This document shows positions 16,064-24,194 of a DNA stretch of 64,000 nucleotides, piece by piece. The DNA comes from Palsa-504 sp963756575 (GTDB lineage Bacteria; Actinomycetota; Actinomycetes; Streptosporangiales; Streptosporangiaceae). The notes beneath the pieces were generated by a model. It searched no databases and was not told the DNA's origin. It saw only the letters and a program-made list of their open reading frames with translations. Every line of letters starts with the position of its first letter. Within the stretch, counting starts at the first letter, position 1. The DNA lies in assembly GCA_963756575.1 (NCBI GenBank), contig CAVWOM010000008.1, forward strand, positions 372,001 to 436,000, given 5' to 3'. A program made the translations under genes and the position numbers.

Positions 16064-17194
16064 TTACAGCCAGTCCTTGCGCTTGAAGACGAAGTAGAGG
16101 ATCACCCCGGCCAGGACCATCGTGATGAGGGAGGCGTCGAGGCCGGCCTTGGTGCCGAAGCCGGGGTAAGGAACGTTCATCCCGAAGTACCCGGTGATGA
16201 GGGTGGGGATGGCGATGATCGCGGCCCAGCCGGTGACCTTTTTGGTGATGACATTCAGCCGGTTGCCCTGGATGGTCACGTTCGTCTCCAGGATGCTGTT
16301 GACCAGATCGCGCAGGCTGTCGGTCCACTCGGCGGCCCGCAGCACGTGATCGTAGACATCCTGGTAGTAGGGCATCAGGTCATCCGATGCGACGTGCAGG
16401 TCACGCCGCATCAGCGTGTTGATCACCTCGCGCATGGGAATCACCACCCGGCGCAGCAGCACCAGGCTCTTGCGCAGCTGGAAGCTGCGTCGCTGGACCT
16501 CCATACTGTGCGGTTTGTCGTCGAACAACTGGTCCTCGATTTCCTCCACGTTCTCGTCCAGGCTCTGCACCGCGTCGAAGTGGCCGTCGACGATGTAGTC
16601 CAGCAACCCGTACAGCAGGTAGCCGACCCCGAACTTGGTCAGGTCGGGGTTTTCGTCCCAGCGCTGGACGACCGCGCCGATGTCCAGGCCGTCGTCCTTG
16701 CGGACGGTGATCAGCGCCCGCCGGGTGATGAAGGCCGAGAGCTCGCTGGTGGCCAGTTCGCCGGTGGCGGTGTCGAGCCGGGCGCCGTAGGCGCTCAGGA
16801 ACAGGTGGCTGCTGTAGCGGTCGAGCTTGGACCGCTCGCTGTGGTGCAGCGCGTCCTCGACGGCCAGCGGGTGCAGGCCGAACTCCTCGCTCAGCACGGC
16901 GAGGTCCTCGCGGTCGGGACCGTGCAGGTCCAGCCAGACGGTGACGGACTCGTCGGGCAGGTAGTCGCTGATGTCGGCGACCGGGAATCCCTCGAGCTCG
17001 AGCTGGCCGTCCCGGTACAGCCGCGTGCGCGCCTGGCAGCGGGTCGGGCTCTCCTTGCACAGGGCGGACACCGCCACCTGCTGCGGGTCCTGGCCGTGGA
17101 AGGTCTCGCCCGGCGTCGGCCGGGATCCCAGCACGCCGGTGCTCTCGTCGGCCGGATCGCGCTCGGAAGGCTGAGTCTGCGTCGGTACGGTCAT
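16064..17194 (-). CDS. corA: CorA-family magnesium/cobalt transporter
   Basis: A 376-residue channel-type transporter. The large cytoplasmic N-terminal domain includes TVWLDLHGPDREDLAVL and HHSERSKLDRY, and the two C-terminal membrane helices carry the defining YFGMN motif near residue 336, followed by VPYPGFG. CorA proteins form pentamers that admit Mg2+ and often Co2+ and Ni2+. The C-terminus ends in positively charged residues (FKRKDWL) as expected. It is divergent from the NiCoT gene and convergent with the CaCA exchanger, so three cation transporters of different families are adjacent here. A Co2+ role is suggested by the location only. Confidence 0.93.
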   Translation of the reverse strand: MTVPTQTQPSERDPADESTGVLGSRPTPGETFHGQDPQQVAVSALCKESPTRCQARTRLYRDGQLELEGFPVADISDYLPDESVTVWLDLHGPDREDLAVLSEEFGLHPLAVEDALHHSERSKLDRYSSHLFLSAYGARLDTATGELATSELSAFITRRALITVRKDDGLDIGAVVQRWDENPDLTKFGVGYLLYGLLDYIVDGHFDAVQSLDENVEEIEDQLFDDKPHSMEVQRRSFQLRKSLVLLRRVVIPMREVINTLMRRDLHVASDDLMPYYQDVYDHVLRAAEWTDSLRDLVNSILETNVTIQGNRLNVITKKVTGWAAIIAIPTLITGYFGMNVPYPGFGTKAGLDASLITMVLAGVILYFVFKRKDWL

Positions 17195-17308
17195 CGTTCC
17201 CTCGCTCTATACGACTTCAGGCGAGTGGCGCTATCGGAAAGCAGCGGCCAGGCCCGGCGAACAGCCAGCATAGCCGGGTCGAGGAGCCGCACCGGAACAG
17301 CTGGACAT

Positions 17309-17324
17309 CTGATCATCTGATCAG
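17309..17324. promoter_or_regulatory. Perfect inverted repeat upstream of the nickel/cobalt transporter
   Basis: CTGATCA (17309-17315) and TGATCAG (17318-17324) are exact inverted arms separated by two bases, ending 15 bases before the NiCoT ATG, with a TTGACA just downstream. The AT-rich palindrome in this position is a good candidate binding site for a metal-responsive repressor. Confidence 0.5.
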
Positions 17325-17339
17325 CATTGACAGTGAAGA

Positions 17340-18488
17340 ATGGTTCGCATGGCGAGAGTCAGCGAGGTACGGCGCGGACGGATCCGGGCGGTCAGGTCGG
17401 CGCTGGAAGCGCGCGAGTGGGGTCGCCTGGCCGCGATGTTCGCGTTCATCATCGCGATCAACGCGCTCGGCTGGGGGATCTTCGTCCTCTACGTGATGCC
17501 GCACCACTTCGACTACAAGGGCGAGGGCGGCAGCGCCGGCCTCGGCGTCGGGCTCGGGGTGGCCGTCACCGCGTGGTTCCTCGGCTTCCGGCATGCTTTC
17601 GACGCCGACCACATCTCCTGCATCGACAACACCACCCGCAAGCTGATGGCCGACGGGAAACGCCCGCTGGGCAGCGGGTTCTTCTTCTCCTTCGGCCACT
17701 CCACGGTGATCGTGGCGGTCGGCGTCGGCATCACGGTCGCGGCCCGGGCCGTGTTCGGCGCGGTGGTGAACCCGAGCTCGGCGTACGAGACCGCCGGCGG
17801 GGAGATCGGGACGGCGGTCTCGGCCGGGTTCCTGTACCTGATCGCGGTGCTGAACCTGATCGTGCTGGCCGGGATCTTCAAGGTGTTTCGCGAGATGCGC
17901 TCCGGCTCCTACGACGAGGCCGAGCTCGAGGCGCAGCTGCAGGCCCGCGGGCTGATGTACCGGTTCTTCGGCCGGTTCATGAAGTCGATCAACCACACCT
18001 GGCAGCTGTATTTCGTCGGGCTGATCTTCGGCATCGGCTTCGACACCACCACCGAGGTCGTGCTGCTCGCCGCGACGGCCTACGCGGCGATCCAGGGCCT
18101 GCCCTACTTCGCGGTGCTGGCGCTGCCCTTCCTGTTCGCCGGCGGCATGATGCTGTTCGACACCCTGGACGGGGCGTTCATGAACTTCGCCTACGGGTGG
18201 GCGTTCGCCCGGCCGGTGCGCAAGGTGTACTACAACCTGGTCATCACCGGGCTGTCGATCGGCGCGGCGTTCATCATCGGCACCATCGAGATCCTCGGCG
18301 TGCTCACCACCGAACTGCACCTGCACGGCGGCTTCTGGGACGTCATGGCCAACTTCAACATCAACGTGGCCGGATTCTGCATCGTGGCGCTGTTCGTCGT
18401 CGTCTGGGCGGCGGCCCTGGCCTACTGGCGCTGGGGCAAGGTCGAAGACCGCTGGAGCGCCAGCGTCCCGGCCGCGCCCGAGCCATAG
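17340..18488 (+). CDS. Nickel/cobalt permease, NiCoT (HoxN/NixA) family
   Basis: A 382-residue permease with about eight membrane segments. The signature LGFRHAFDADHISCIDN (His-X4-Asp-His, near residues 83-91) binds the metal, and FFSFGHSTVIVAV and GFDTTTEVVLLA are the other two conserved family motifs. NiCoT proteins take up Ni2+ or Co2+ with high affinity. Located between corA and a B12-riboswitch-controlled ABC importer and downstream of cobQFK, it most likely provides Co2+ for corrin synthesis, although Ni2+ for urease or hydrogenase cannot be excluded. Two close ATG codons (17340, 17349) could start it. Confidence 0.92.
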   Translation: MVRMARVSEVRRGRIRAVRSALEAREWGRLAAMFAFIIAINALGWGIFVLYVMPHHFDYKGEGGSAGLGVGLGVAVTAWFLGFRHAFDADHISCIDNTTRKLMADGKRPLGSGFFFSFGHSTVIVAVGVGITVAARAVFGAVVNPSSAYETAGGEIGTAVSAGFLYLIAVLNLIVLAGIFKVFREMRSGSYDEAELEAQLQARGLMYRFFGRFMKSINHTWQLYFVGLIFGIGFDTTTEVVLLAATAYAAIQGLPYFAVLALPFLFAGGMMLFDTLDGAFMNFAYGWAFARPVRKVYYNLVITGLSIGAAFIIGTIEILGVLTTELHLHGGFWDVMANFNINVAGFCIVALFVVVWAAALAYWRWGKVEDRWSASVPAAPEP

Positions 18489-18516
18489 GCATTCCCGCCG
18501 TCCAAGGACATCGAAT

Positions 18517-18608
18517 CTGACGCCCCCAGGGCAGGCCGTCCTGCGCGGCAGGCTCGACGCCGTGCTCGCCGAGCAGGACGACCGTGCCAGGATCGCCGCC
18601 GATGCGTG
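18517..18608 (+). CDS. Possible tiny CTG-start ORF
   Basis: Reads LTPPGQAVLRGRLDAVLAEQDDRARIAADA and stops inside the start of the next small gene (ATGCGTGA overlap). AGGA lies eight bases before the CTG. The amphipathic, Ala/Arg/Asp-rich composition and the stop-start overlap hint at a real coupled pair, but there is no ATG, GTG or TTG, so it may be a remnant. Confidence 0.25.
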
Positions 18609-18799
18609 AGCACGATGTGACCGCGCTGTCCATCGCCGAGCTGGAGGCGGCCCGCCGCGAGCTGACCGCGAGCCTGGCACTGGTCCGCCCTGGCTCCCCA
18701 GTCCGGGTGCCGATCGAGGCCCGCATGACGGCGATTGACGCCGAGCTGGCCGGACGGGCAGCCATCCGACCCGGATTACCCGGCCAGGATGCGGGCTAG
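18602..18799 (+). CDS. Small conserved actinobacterial hypothetical protein
   Basis: A 65-residue acidic helical protein starting at ATG 18602 (MREHDVTALSIAELE). ARRELTASLALVRPGSPVRVPIEARMTAID resembles small uncharacterised proteins seen in many actinomycetes, often next to regulators. No membrane segment, signal or metal motif is present. It overlaps the stop of a possible tiny upstream frame by seven bases and is convergent with the ABC ATPase gene. Function unknown. Confidence 0.55.
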   Translation: MREHDVTALSIAELEAARRELTASLALVRPGSPVRVPIEARMTAIDAELAGRAAIRPGLPGQDAG

Positions 18800-18816
18800 C
18801 GGCGCCGGGGCATGGG

Positions 18817-20304
18817 TCATGAGCCGGCACCGTCGTCTAGGCGCTGGGCGACCATGGTCTGGCCGTCGCGGATTCGCACGATCCGGTCGGCCACGGCCGC
18901 GAGCAGCGCCTCATCGTGACTGACCAGGGCGATCGCCAGCCCGGAGGACCGAGTGAGCCGGAGCAGGTCGACGATCTCGGCCGCCGTGGTGACGTCGAGG
19001 CTGGCGGTCGGCTCGTCGGCGACGATGAGGGAAGGGCGGGCGATCAGCGCCCGGGCGATGGCCACCCGCTGGCACTGGCCGACCGAGAGCTGGCCCGGCC
19101 GGCGGTGCGGGTCCAGCTCGCCGAGCCGGACCTGGGCCAGTGCCTCGCTAGCTAGCCGGAGCCGTTCCGGACGGCTGAGGCGCTCGGTCACCGTGGCTGG
19201 CTCGGTGATGCTGCGCCAGATCGGCCAGCGGCGGTCGAGCGATGCCACCGGGTCCTGGAAGACCGGCATGACGTACCCCCGGGGCACGGGCGCGTGGCCG
19301 CCGGCGAAGGTCACGGTGCCCGATTCGGGGGCCTCGATCCCGCTCGCGATGCGGAGCAGGGTGGATTTGCCGGACCCGGAGGGCCCGGCGATGCCGACGA
19401 TCTCGCCGGCGTGGATGGTGAGGCTGGCGTCGTGCAGCGCCTGGATCGCGGCTGTTCCGCTGCGGTAGCTCACCGACACCCGGTCGAGGGTGACGACCGG
19501 GCGCGTGGCGGCCGGGCGCGGCGCGGCGTCGGCCGGCCGCGGGGCGGACCTGATGGTATCGGCCGCGGTGAGGAGCCGGGTGGTGTACTCGTGCCGCGGC
19601 GCCGTGGTGATGGCGCCGGTCGGCCCGGTCTCGACGATGCGGCCGCCGCGCAGGACGGCGATGCGGTCCGCGTGGTTCTCCACCAGGCGGAGGTCGTGGC
19701 TGATGAGCAGCAGGCTGCGGCTGGCCCGGCGCACCGCGTGCAGGACGCCGTCGGCGAGTTTCGCGTCCAGGGCGCTGGTCGGCTCGTCGGCCAGCACGAG
19801 TTCGGGGTCGTGCACCGTGGCCGCGCTGATGCTGGCCCGCTGGAGCATGCCGCCGGACCATTGGTGCGGGCGGTCCCGGAGCCGGGTGGCCGCGGTCCCG
19901 ATGCCGAGCGCGCTCATCCGCTGCTCGACGACGCCCGGCGGCACGGCGGCGCCGTGAGCGCGCCAGGCCTCCTCGATGTGGTGGCGGACCGTGCGGATCG
20001 GGTCGCAGGCGGCGTAAGGGTCCTGGGCGACGTACCCGAGATGCGTGCCGAGCAGGACGCGGCGGCTCTTGGCGGACGCGCGGCCGATGTCGGTCCCGCC
20101 GAGCTCGATCGTGCCGGTGACGGTCGCGTGGCGGGGGAGCAGGCCGAGGATGGCGCGGGCCAGGGTGGTCTTGCCGCAGCCCGATTCGCCCACCAGGGCC
20201 AGGCACTCGCCCTCGTGGACATCGAGGTCCAGGCCGTCGAGCACGACCGGGCCGGACCTGTACCGGACGGTGAGATCGCGGATCCGCAGCTGGGGGGCCG
20301 TCAT
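18817..20304 (-). CDS. Fused ABC ATPase pair, Opp/Nik (DF/DE) type
   Basis: A 495-residue protein with two complete ABC domains in tandem, equivalent to OppD+OppF or NikD+NikE fused. Domain 1 has GESGCGKTT, signature WSGGMLQRA and Walker B LVLADEPTSALD; domain 2 has GPSGSGKST, signature LSVGQCQRV and Walker B LIVADEPTASLD. The ATG at 20304 overlaps the OppC-type permease stop by four bases; the frame extends 49 codons further upstream inside that gene, which I reject. It powers the importer encoded upstream on the same strand, which begins behind a cobalamin riboswitch. Cobalt, a cobalt chelate or a corrinoid precursor is the likely cargo. Confidence 0.92.
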   Translation of the reverse strand: MTAPQLRIRDLTVRYRSGPVVLDGLDLDVHEGECLALVGESGCGKTTLARAILGLLPRHATVTGTIELGGTDIGRASAKSRRVLLGTHLGYVAQDPYAACDPIRTVRHHIEEAWRAHGAAVPPGVVEQRMSALGIGTAATRLRDRPHQWSGGMLQRASISAATVHDPELVLADEPTSALDAKLADGVLHAVRRASRSLLLISHDLRLVENHADRIAVLRGGRIVETGPTGAITTAPRHEYTTRLLTAADTIRSAPRPADAAPRPAATRPVVTLDRVSVSYRSGTAAIQALHDASLTIHAGEIVGIAGPSGSGKSTLLRIASGIEAPESGTVTFAGGHAPVPRGYVMPVFQDPVASLDRRWPIWRSITEPATVTERLSRPERLRLASEALAQVRLGELDPHRRPGQLSVGQCQRVAIARALIARPSLIVADEPTASLDVTTAAEIVDLLRLTRSSGLAIALVSHDEALLAAVADRIVRIRDGQTMVAQRLDDGAGS

Positions 20305-21149
20305 GCGCGGCCCGGGTCGGTGCTGTCGCGGAGCGCGTCGCTGAGAAGGGTGGCCGCGGTCACGGCGGCGATGATGCCCAGCCCGGGCCCGATGACCAGC
20401 CACGGCGCTACCGTGTCGTACAGCTGGGAGTCGTTGAGCATGCTGCCCCACTCGGCGGTCGGTGGCTGCACGCCCAGGCCGAGGAAGGACAGCCCGGCCA
20501 GGCCCAGGATCGTGTCGCCGAGCCCGAGGGTGGCGGCGATGAGGGCCTGGACGGCGGCTCCGGGCAGGACGTGACCGGCGAGGATCCGGCTCGTGCGGAT
20601 CCCGGCCATCCGGGCCGCCGTCACATCCGGACGCTGGCGGGCGCCGATCGTGTAGCTGCGGGACAGCTTGGCCAGGCCGGCCCAGCCGGTGATGGTCACG
20701 GCGAGGATCAGGTGACCGAAACCGGGGCCGAGCGCGCCCACCACCGCCAGGGCGAGGACGAGGGACGGCAGTCCGAGCAGCAGGTCGATCAGGCGGCTGA
20801 CGCAGGCATCGAAGATCCCGCCGAGGAAGCCCGCCGCCGTCCCGACGGCGATGCCGATCACCGTGGTCAGCGCGAAGACCAGCAGCGCCGCCCCGAGCGT
20901 GGTGCGCGCGCCCGCGACCGTCCGGGCGAACTCGTCGCGGCCGGCGCCGTCGGTGCCCAGCCAGTGCCGGACGCCCGGCGGGGCGAGCTGGGCGGCGTAG
21001 TCGGTGACGTTCGGCCCGTGCGCGACGAACGGCCCGATCACGGCCAGCGCCGTGAGCAGGACCGCCAGCACGGCGCCGACCCGGAAGCCCCAGTGCCGGG
21101 AGAGCGTCCTGAGCAGGCCCGCGCGCGGGGCCACGTCGATGTCAGGCAC
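20301..21149 (-). CDS. ABC transporter permease, OppC/NikC type
   Basis: A 282-residue permease with about six membrane segments. The N-terminal GVRHWLGTDGAGRDEFARTVAGARTTL is the extracytoplasmic stretch typical of OppC/DppC/NikC, and ARMAGIRTSRILAGHVLPGAA is the EAA loop that meets the ATPase. The GTG start overlaps the OppB-type permease by eight bases and the stop overlaps the ATPase ATG by four, so the proteins are made in a fixed ratio. It belongs to the riboswitch-controlled operon running from 23656 down to 18817. Confidence 0.92.
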   Translation of the reverse strand: MPDIDVAPRAGLLRTLSRHWGFRVGAVLAVLLTALAVIGPFVAHGPNVTDYAAQLAPPGVRHWLGTDGAGRDEFARTVAGARTTLGAALLVFALTTVIGIAVGTAAGFLGGIFDACVSRLIDLLLGLPSLVLALAVVGALGPGFGHLILAVTITGWAGLAKLSRSYTIGARQRPDVTAARMAGIRTSRILAGHVLPGAAVQALIAATLGLGDTILGLAGLSFLGLGVQPPTAEWGSMLNDSQLYDTVAPWLVIGPGLGIIAAVTAATLLSDALRDSTDPGRA

Positions 21150-22074
21150 GCCGGAGCCGGGGGTCGATCGCCGCGAGGGCCAGGTCGGTCAGCAGGCTCG
21201 CCACGATATAGGTAGCCACCGCGAGCATGGTGTACGTGACGACGACGGGCAGGTCACGAGCGTCGATCGCCTGCACGGTGTACTGGCCGACGCCGGGCCA
21301 CGAGTAGACGGTCTCGGCGATGGGCGCGCCGCCGAGCAGCCCCGCCGCGCCGAGGCCGACCACGGTCAGGAACGGGGCGGCGGCGTTAGGCAGCACGTGG
21401 ACGAATAGGCGGCGCCGCGCCGAGGCGCCGCGGGCCTGGCTGACGAGCAGGTACGACGCCGACCCCGCCTCCAGCAGGCTGACCCGCAGCACCCGGGCCC
21501 AGTAACCGGCCGCGCCGATCGCCAGCGTGGCGGCGGGCCACCCGACCGTCGACCACGTGCCGTCGGAGACGACGCGGCCCAGGTTCAGGTGGACGACGAG
21601 GATGTCGAGCACGAACAGCCCGATCAGGAAACCGGGTGTGACGACCATCAGCACCGTGACCGTCCGGATGACGCCGTCGATCCAGGTCCCGGCGGCCCCG
21701 GCCGACGCCAGCCCGAGCACCAGCGCGAGCACGACGGCGATGACCATCGCGGTGAGCGTCAGGCGCGCCGTGGCCGGCAGGTGGGTCGCGAACGCCCGCA
21801 TTACCGGCTGCCCGGTCTGCCAGGACGTGCCGAAGTCGCCGTGGACTGCTCGCTCCAGCCAGTGCCAGTAGCGCGGCCCGACCGGGCCGCTCAGCCCGAG
21901 CTGGCGTCGCGTGGCCGCGATCAGGGCCGGCGGCGGGTCGGCTACGCCCCGGGCGGCCAGCACCGTCCGGGCCGGATCACCCGGGGCGAGCAGCAGCAGC
22001 GCCCAGACGCAGATGCTGGTGACCCACAGTGTGAGGAGCGCCTGGCCGATGCGGAACGCAGCTGACCTGAGCAC
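21142..22074 (-). CDS. ABC transporter permease, OppB/NikB type
   Basis: A 310-residue permease. FRIGQALLTLWVTSICVWALLLLAPGDPA is the first membrane segment plus the Pro-Gly-Asp motif of the OppB family, followed by RYWHWLERAVHGDFGTSW, and SQARGASARRRLFVHVLPNA is the EAA loop. It pairs with the OppC-type permease to form the channel. The GTG start lies 13 bases after the lipoprotein gene, and the end overlaps the next gene by eight bases. No feature separates peptide from nickel/cobalt transport; the riboswitch upstream is the main clue. Confidence 0.92.
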   Translation of the reverse strand: MLRSAAFRIGQALLTLWVTSICVWALLLLAPGDPARTVLAARGVADPPPALIAATRRQLGLSGPVGPRYWHWLERAVHGDFGTSWQTGQPVMRAFATHLPATARLTLTAMVIAVVLALVLGLASAGAAGTWIDGVIRTVTVLMVVTPGFLIGLFVLDILVVHLNLGRVVSDGTWSTVGWPAATLAIGAAGYWARVLRVSLLEAGSASYLLVSQARGASARRRLFVHVLPNAAAPFLTVVGLGAAGLLGGAPIAETVYSWPGVGQYTVQAIDARDLPVVVTYTMLAVATYIVASLLTDLALAAIDPRLRRA

Positions 22075-22087
22075 TCCGCCGCCCGCG

Positions 22088-23656
22088 TCAGCTGGTGGGT
22101 GCGGTCGTGGCGCTGACCCACAGGTTCGCCGTCGGCACCGGGAAGTGCCGCCACGCCGGGCCGGCGATGACCGCCGGGAGCCGCTGGCCGACGAAGATGC
22201 CGTAAGCGTTGCTGGCGATGATCTGCTGCGTCTGCTTGAGCAGGTTGTCCCGGGTGCCGGTGTCCACGGCGGTGGCGAGCTGATCGATCAGCCTGTTCAG
22301 CTTCGGGTTGCCGGCACCGGTCGTGTTGCTCGCGCCCTTGGTCGCGAAGTACTCCTGGAGTGGCGTGATGGGATCACCGGCGAACAACGTCGTCCCGTCC
22401 CCTTCCAGGGCTGACGTCCAGCCGGTCGGGTTCTTCTGGGCTGCGTCGATGTCGGGCACACCGCTAATCGAGACGTCGAAGCCGAGCGAGGACAGCTCCG
22501 CCTGCATCGCCACCGCGAGCGTCTGCGTGTCCGGCTGCTCCGCGTACGTGTCGATCGTGAAGGCCAGCGCCTTGCCGCCCCTGTGCCGCACCCCGCCGGA
22601 CGAGCCGGTCGTCCAGCCGTCGGCGGTGAGCAGGCTCGTCGCCTTCGACGCGCTGGTGACCTGCGTGGTCAGGGCGTAGGGCGCGGTGGGCGCGTACATC
22701 CCGGTGGCGGGCTTGTACAGGCCGTTCATCACCTCGCTAGCGAGCTGGTCGTAGTTGATCCCGGCCTGCACCGCCCGGCGCACCGCGACGTCGTTGAACG
22801 GCGCGGTGTGCTCGTTCAGGAAGAGCTGGAAGGTCGGGCCGCGCGGCGTCCCGGTGTCGAAGTAGGCGTCGGTGCGGCCGGTGAGCGTCTTGGCCGCCGT
22901 CGTCGGCGGGTACAGCGCCAGGTCGGCTTCGCCGTGCTCGACCGCGAGGATGCGGGACTGCGCGTCGGTGATGAACTTGACCGTCACCTCGGACAGCCGG
23001 GGCTTGCCGTCCCAGTAGAGGGGGTTGCGCACCTCGTGCATGATCTGGTCGTTGGCGTCGGTCACCACGTACGGGCCGGTGTAGATCTTGGCCGCGATCA
23101 GCTTGGCCGGGCTGCCCTTGGCGGTCAGGTAGCCAGCCTGGTCGTAGATGATGAAGAAGCTCTCGTCGCCGAGAAGGTACGGCATGTTCGGGACCGGGGT
23201 CTTCGTGGTGATGGTGACCTGATCGGCTCCGGTGGCGGTGAGCTGGGTGCCCGGCAGGGCCGCGGTGGCCGATGAGTTCTGCTTGAGCTGGTACTGCATG
23301 CACGCGATCAGCGACGCGGCGTTCAGCGGCTTGCCGTCCTGGAAGCGGATACCGGAATTCAGCGTCAGCACCCACGTCGTCGGCGAGGTGTTCGCCAGCG
23401 ACTTCAGCAGCCACGGCTTGACGGTCCCGTCGGGCTGGGGCCGCATCAGGAGCTCGCCGTAACCGAGCTCGTTGCCCCAGTAGCCGTTCTCGACCGGGTC
23501 CAGGTCACCGATCGCGAAGCTGGTCGCGATGGTCAGGGTGCTCGGCTTGACGCTCGCTGGCGACGATGCCGTGGAGGAGGCCGACGTAGAGCAGGCCGAG
23601 ACGCCTGCGAGCAAGAGGGCCGCCGCGCTCAGCGCGGCAATGTAACGCACAGTCAT
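22088..23656 (-). CDS. ABC transporter substrate-binding lipoprotein, family 5 (Opp/Nik type), B12-riboswitch controlled
   Basis: A 522-residue family 5 solute-binding protein. The signal peptide MTVRYIAALSAAALLLAGVSAC ends in a lipobox with Cys22, so the protein is tethered outside the membrane. IGDLDPVENGYWGNELGYGELLM, SGIRFQDGKPLNA and GIRFQ-type motifs mark the family. ATG 23656 is supported by GGAGGCGG upstream; the frame continues 71 codons further but that part is the riboswitch. Neighbours are two permeases and a fused ATPase. With a cobalamin riboswitch in the leader, the ligand is predicted to be cobalt, a cobalt complex or a B12 precursor; a peptide ligand is the alternative. Confidence 0.92.
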   Translation of the reverse strand: MTVRYIAALSAAALLLAGVSACSTSASSTASSPASVKPSTLTIATSFAIGDLDPVENGYWGNELGYGELLMRPQPDGTVKPWLLKSLANTSPTTWVLTLNSGIRFQDGKPLNAASLIACMQYQLKQNSSATAALPGTQLTATGADQVTITTKTPVPNMPYLLGDESFFIIYDQAGYLTAKGSPAKLIAAKIYTGPYVVTDANDQIMHEVRNPLYWDGKPRLSEVTVKFITDAQSRILAVEHGEADLALYPPTTAAKTLTGRTDAYFDTGTPRGPTFQLFLNEHTAPFNDVAVRRAVQAGINYDQLASEVMNGLYKPATGMYAPTAPYALTTQVTSASKATSLLTADGWTTGSSGGVRHRGGKALAFTIDTYAEQPDTQTLAVAMQAELSSLGFDVSISGVPDIDAAQKNPTGWTSALEGDGTTLFAGDPITPLQEYFATKGASNTTGAGNPKLNRLIDQLATAVDTGTRDNLLKQTQQIIASNAYGIFVGQRLPAVIAGPAWRHFPVPTANLWVSATTAPTS

Positions 23657-23694
23657 AAGCGGACCGCCTCCAGCACCTCGTGGATGGTTCCCTT

Positions 23695-23870
23695 CGGTGC
23701 CGCGGCCGGTCTCCTGGCTGACGGGATGCCAGCGACGAGCTGACTCGCTCCGGCCTGGCCTTCCCAGGCAAACGTGCCCGGTGGCCCTATCGCTAGACGA
23801 CAGGAACGACCCGATCACAGTGGCGAGGGCCGCGCCGGCATCACACCGGCTTCCCGAACACCACGGCAAA
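23695..23870 (-). ncRNA. Cobalamin (B12) riboswitch
   Basis: Read on the minus strand the leader contains GGGAAGCCGGTGTGATGCC, then GCGGCCCTCGCCACTGTGA, and near its 3' end GTCAGCCAGGAGACCGGCC. These match the conserved core of the cobalamin riboswitch (GGGAA-GGTG-AA-CC, GC-G-CCC-GC-ACTGT-A, and the AGYCAGGAGACC B12 box region). Downstream, GCACC (23696-23700) can pair with GGTGC just before the GGAGGCGG ribosome site, so control is probably at translation initiation. It should repress the transporter operon when adenosylcobalamin is plentiful. Exact ends are approximate. Confidence 0.88.
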
Positions 23871-23874
23871 TGCG

Positions 23875-23904
23875 ATCTTACGGTTGCCGCGTCATCACCT
23901 GCAA
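23875..23904 (-). promoter_or_regulatory. Candidate promoter of the riboswitch-transporter operon
   Basis: On the minus strand TTGCAG (23904-23899) is followed after 18 bases by TAAGAT (23880-23875). The predicted transcription start near 23868 falls exactly at the beginning of the riboswitch fold, which supports both calls. Confidence 0.6.
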
Positions 23905-23995
23905 GCCTGCACAGCTAGTCAGATGAACAGATAACGCTGGGCCAGGCCTACCTCGAGGCTTGGCGGCACTCGCGAGTCAGCTGGGCGGCGGACGT

Positions 23996-24047
23996 CATGA
24001 AACTGGGCTTGCAGCGCGTCCGGACGCACTCGAAGCCCGGTTTCATG
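23996..24047. repeat. Dispersed hairpin element, copy B
   Basis: CATGAAAC-T-GGGCTT (23996-24010) pairs with AAGCCC-G-GTTTCATG (24033-24047), a 15-position stem with one T/G wobble, enclosing the perfect palindrome GCGTCCGGACGC (24016-24027). Ends and architecture match the element at 9557-9610. Confidence 0.7.
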
Positions 24048-24075
24048 TCGTCACGGCTGACTCGCGGCGCTCGGA

Positions 24076-24135
24076 TCGCGGTGCTGGCGGTGCCAGTGTT
24101 ACCTGTCGCGGTGCTGGCGGTGCCAGTGTTACCTG
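24076..24135. repeat. Perfect 30-bp tandem duplication
   Basis: The 30 bases beginning TCGCGGTGCTGG at 24076 are repeated exactly at 24106-24135 in the non-coding region between hairpin copy B and the first terminal-inverted-repeat element. No gene function is apparent. Confidence 0.85.
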
Positions 24136-24194
24136 AGCCGGGTCCCGTGGTCCCGTACCCGGCAGCGACTACAAGCCAAGCGATATTGGGCGGC

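Noticed and set aside
18817..23656. Ordinary peptide (Opp/Dpp) importer
   Set aside because: Protein families alone would allow it, but the cobalamin riboswitch and promoter directly upstream make a peptide nutrient role less likely.
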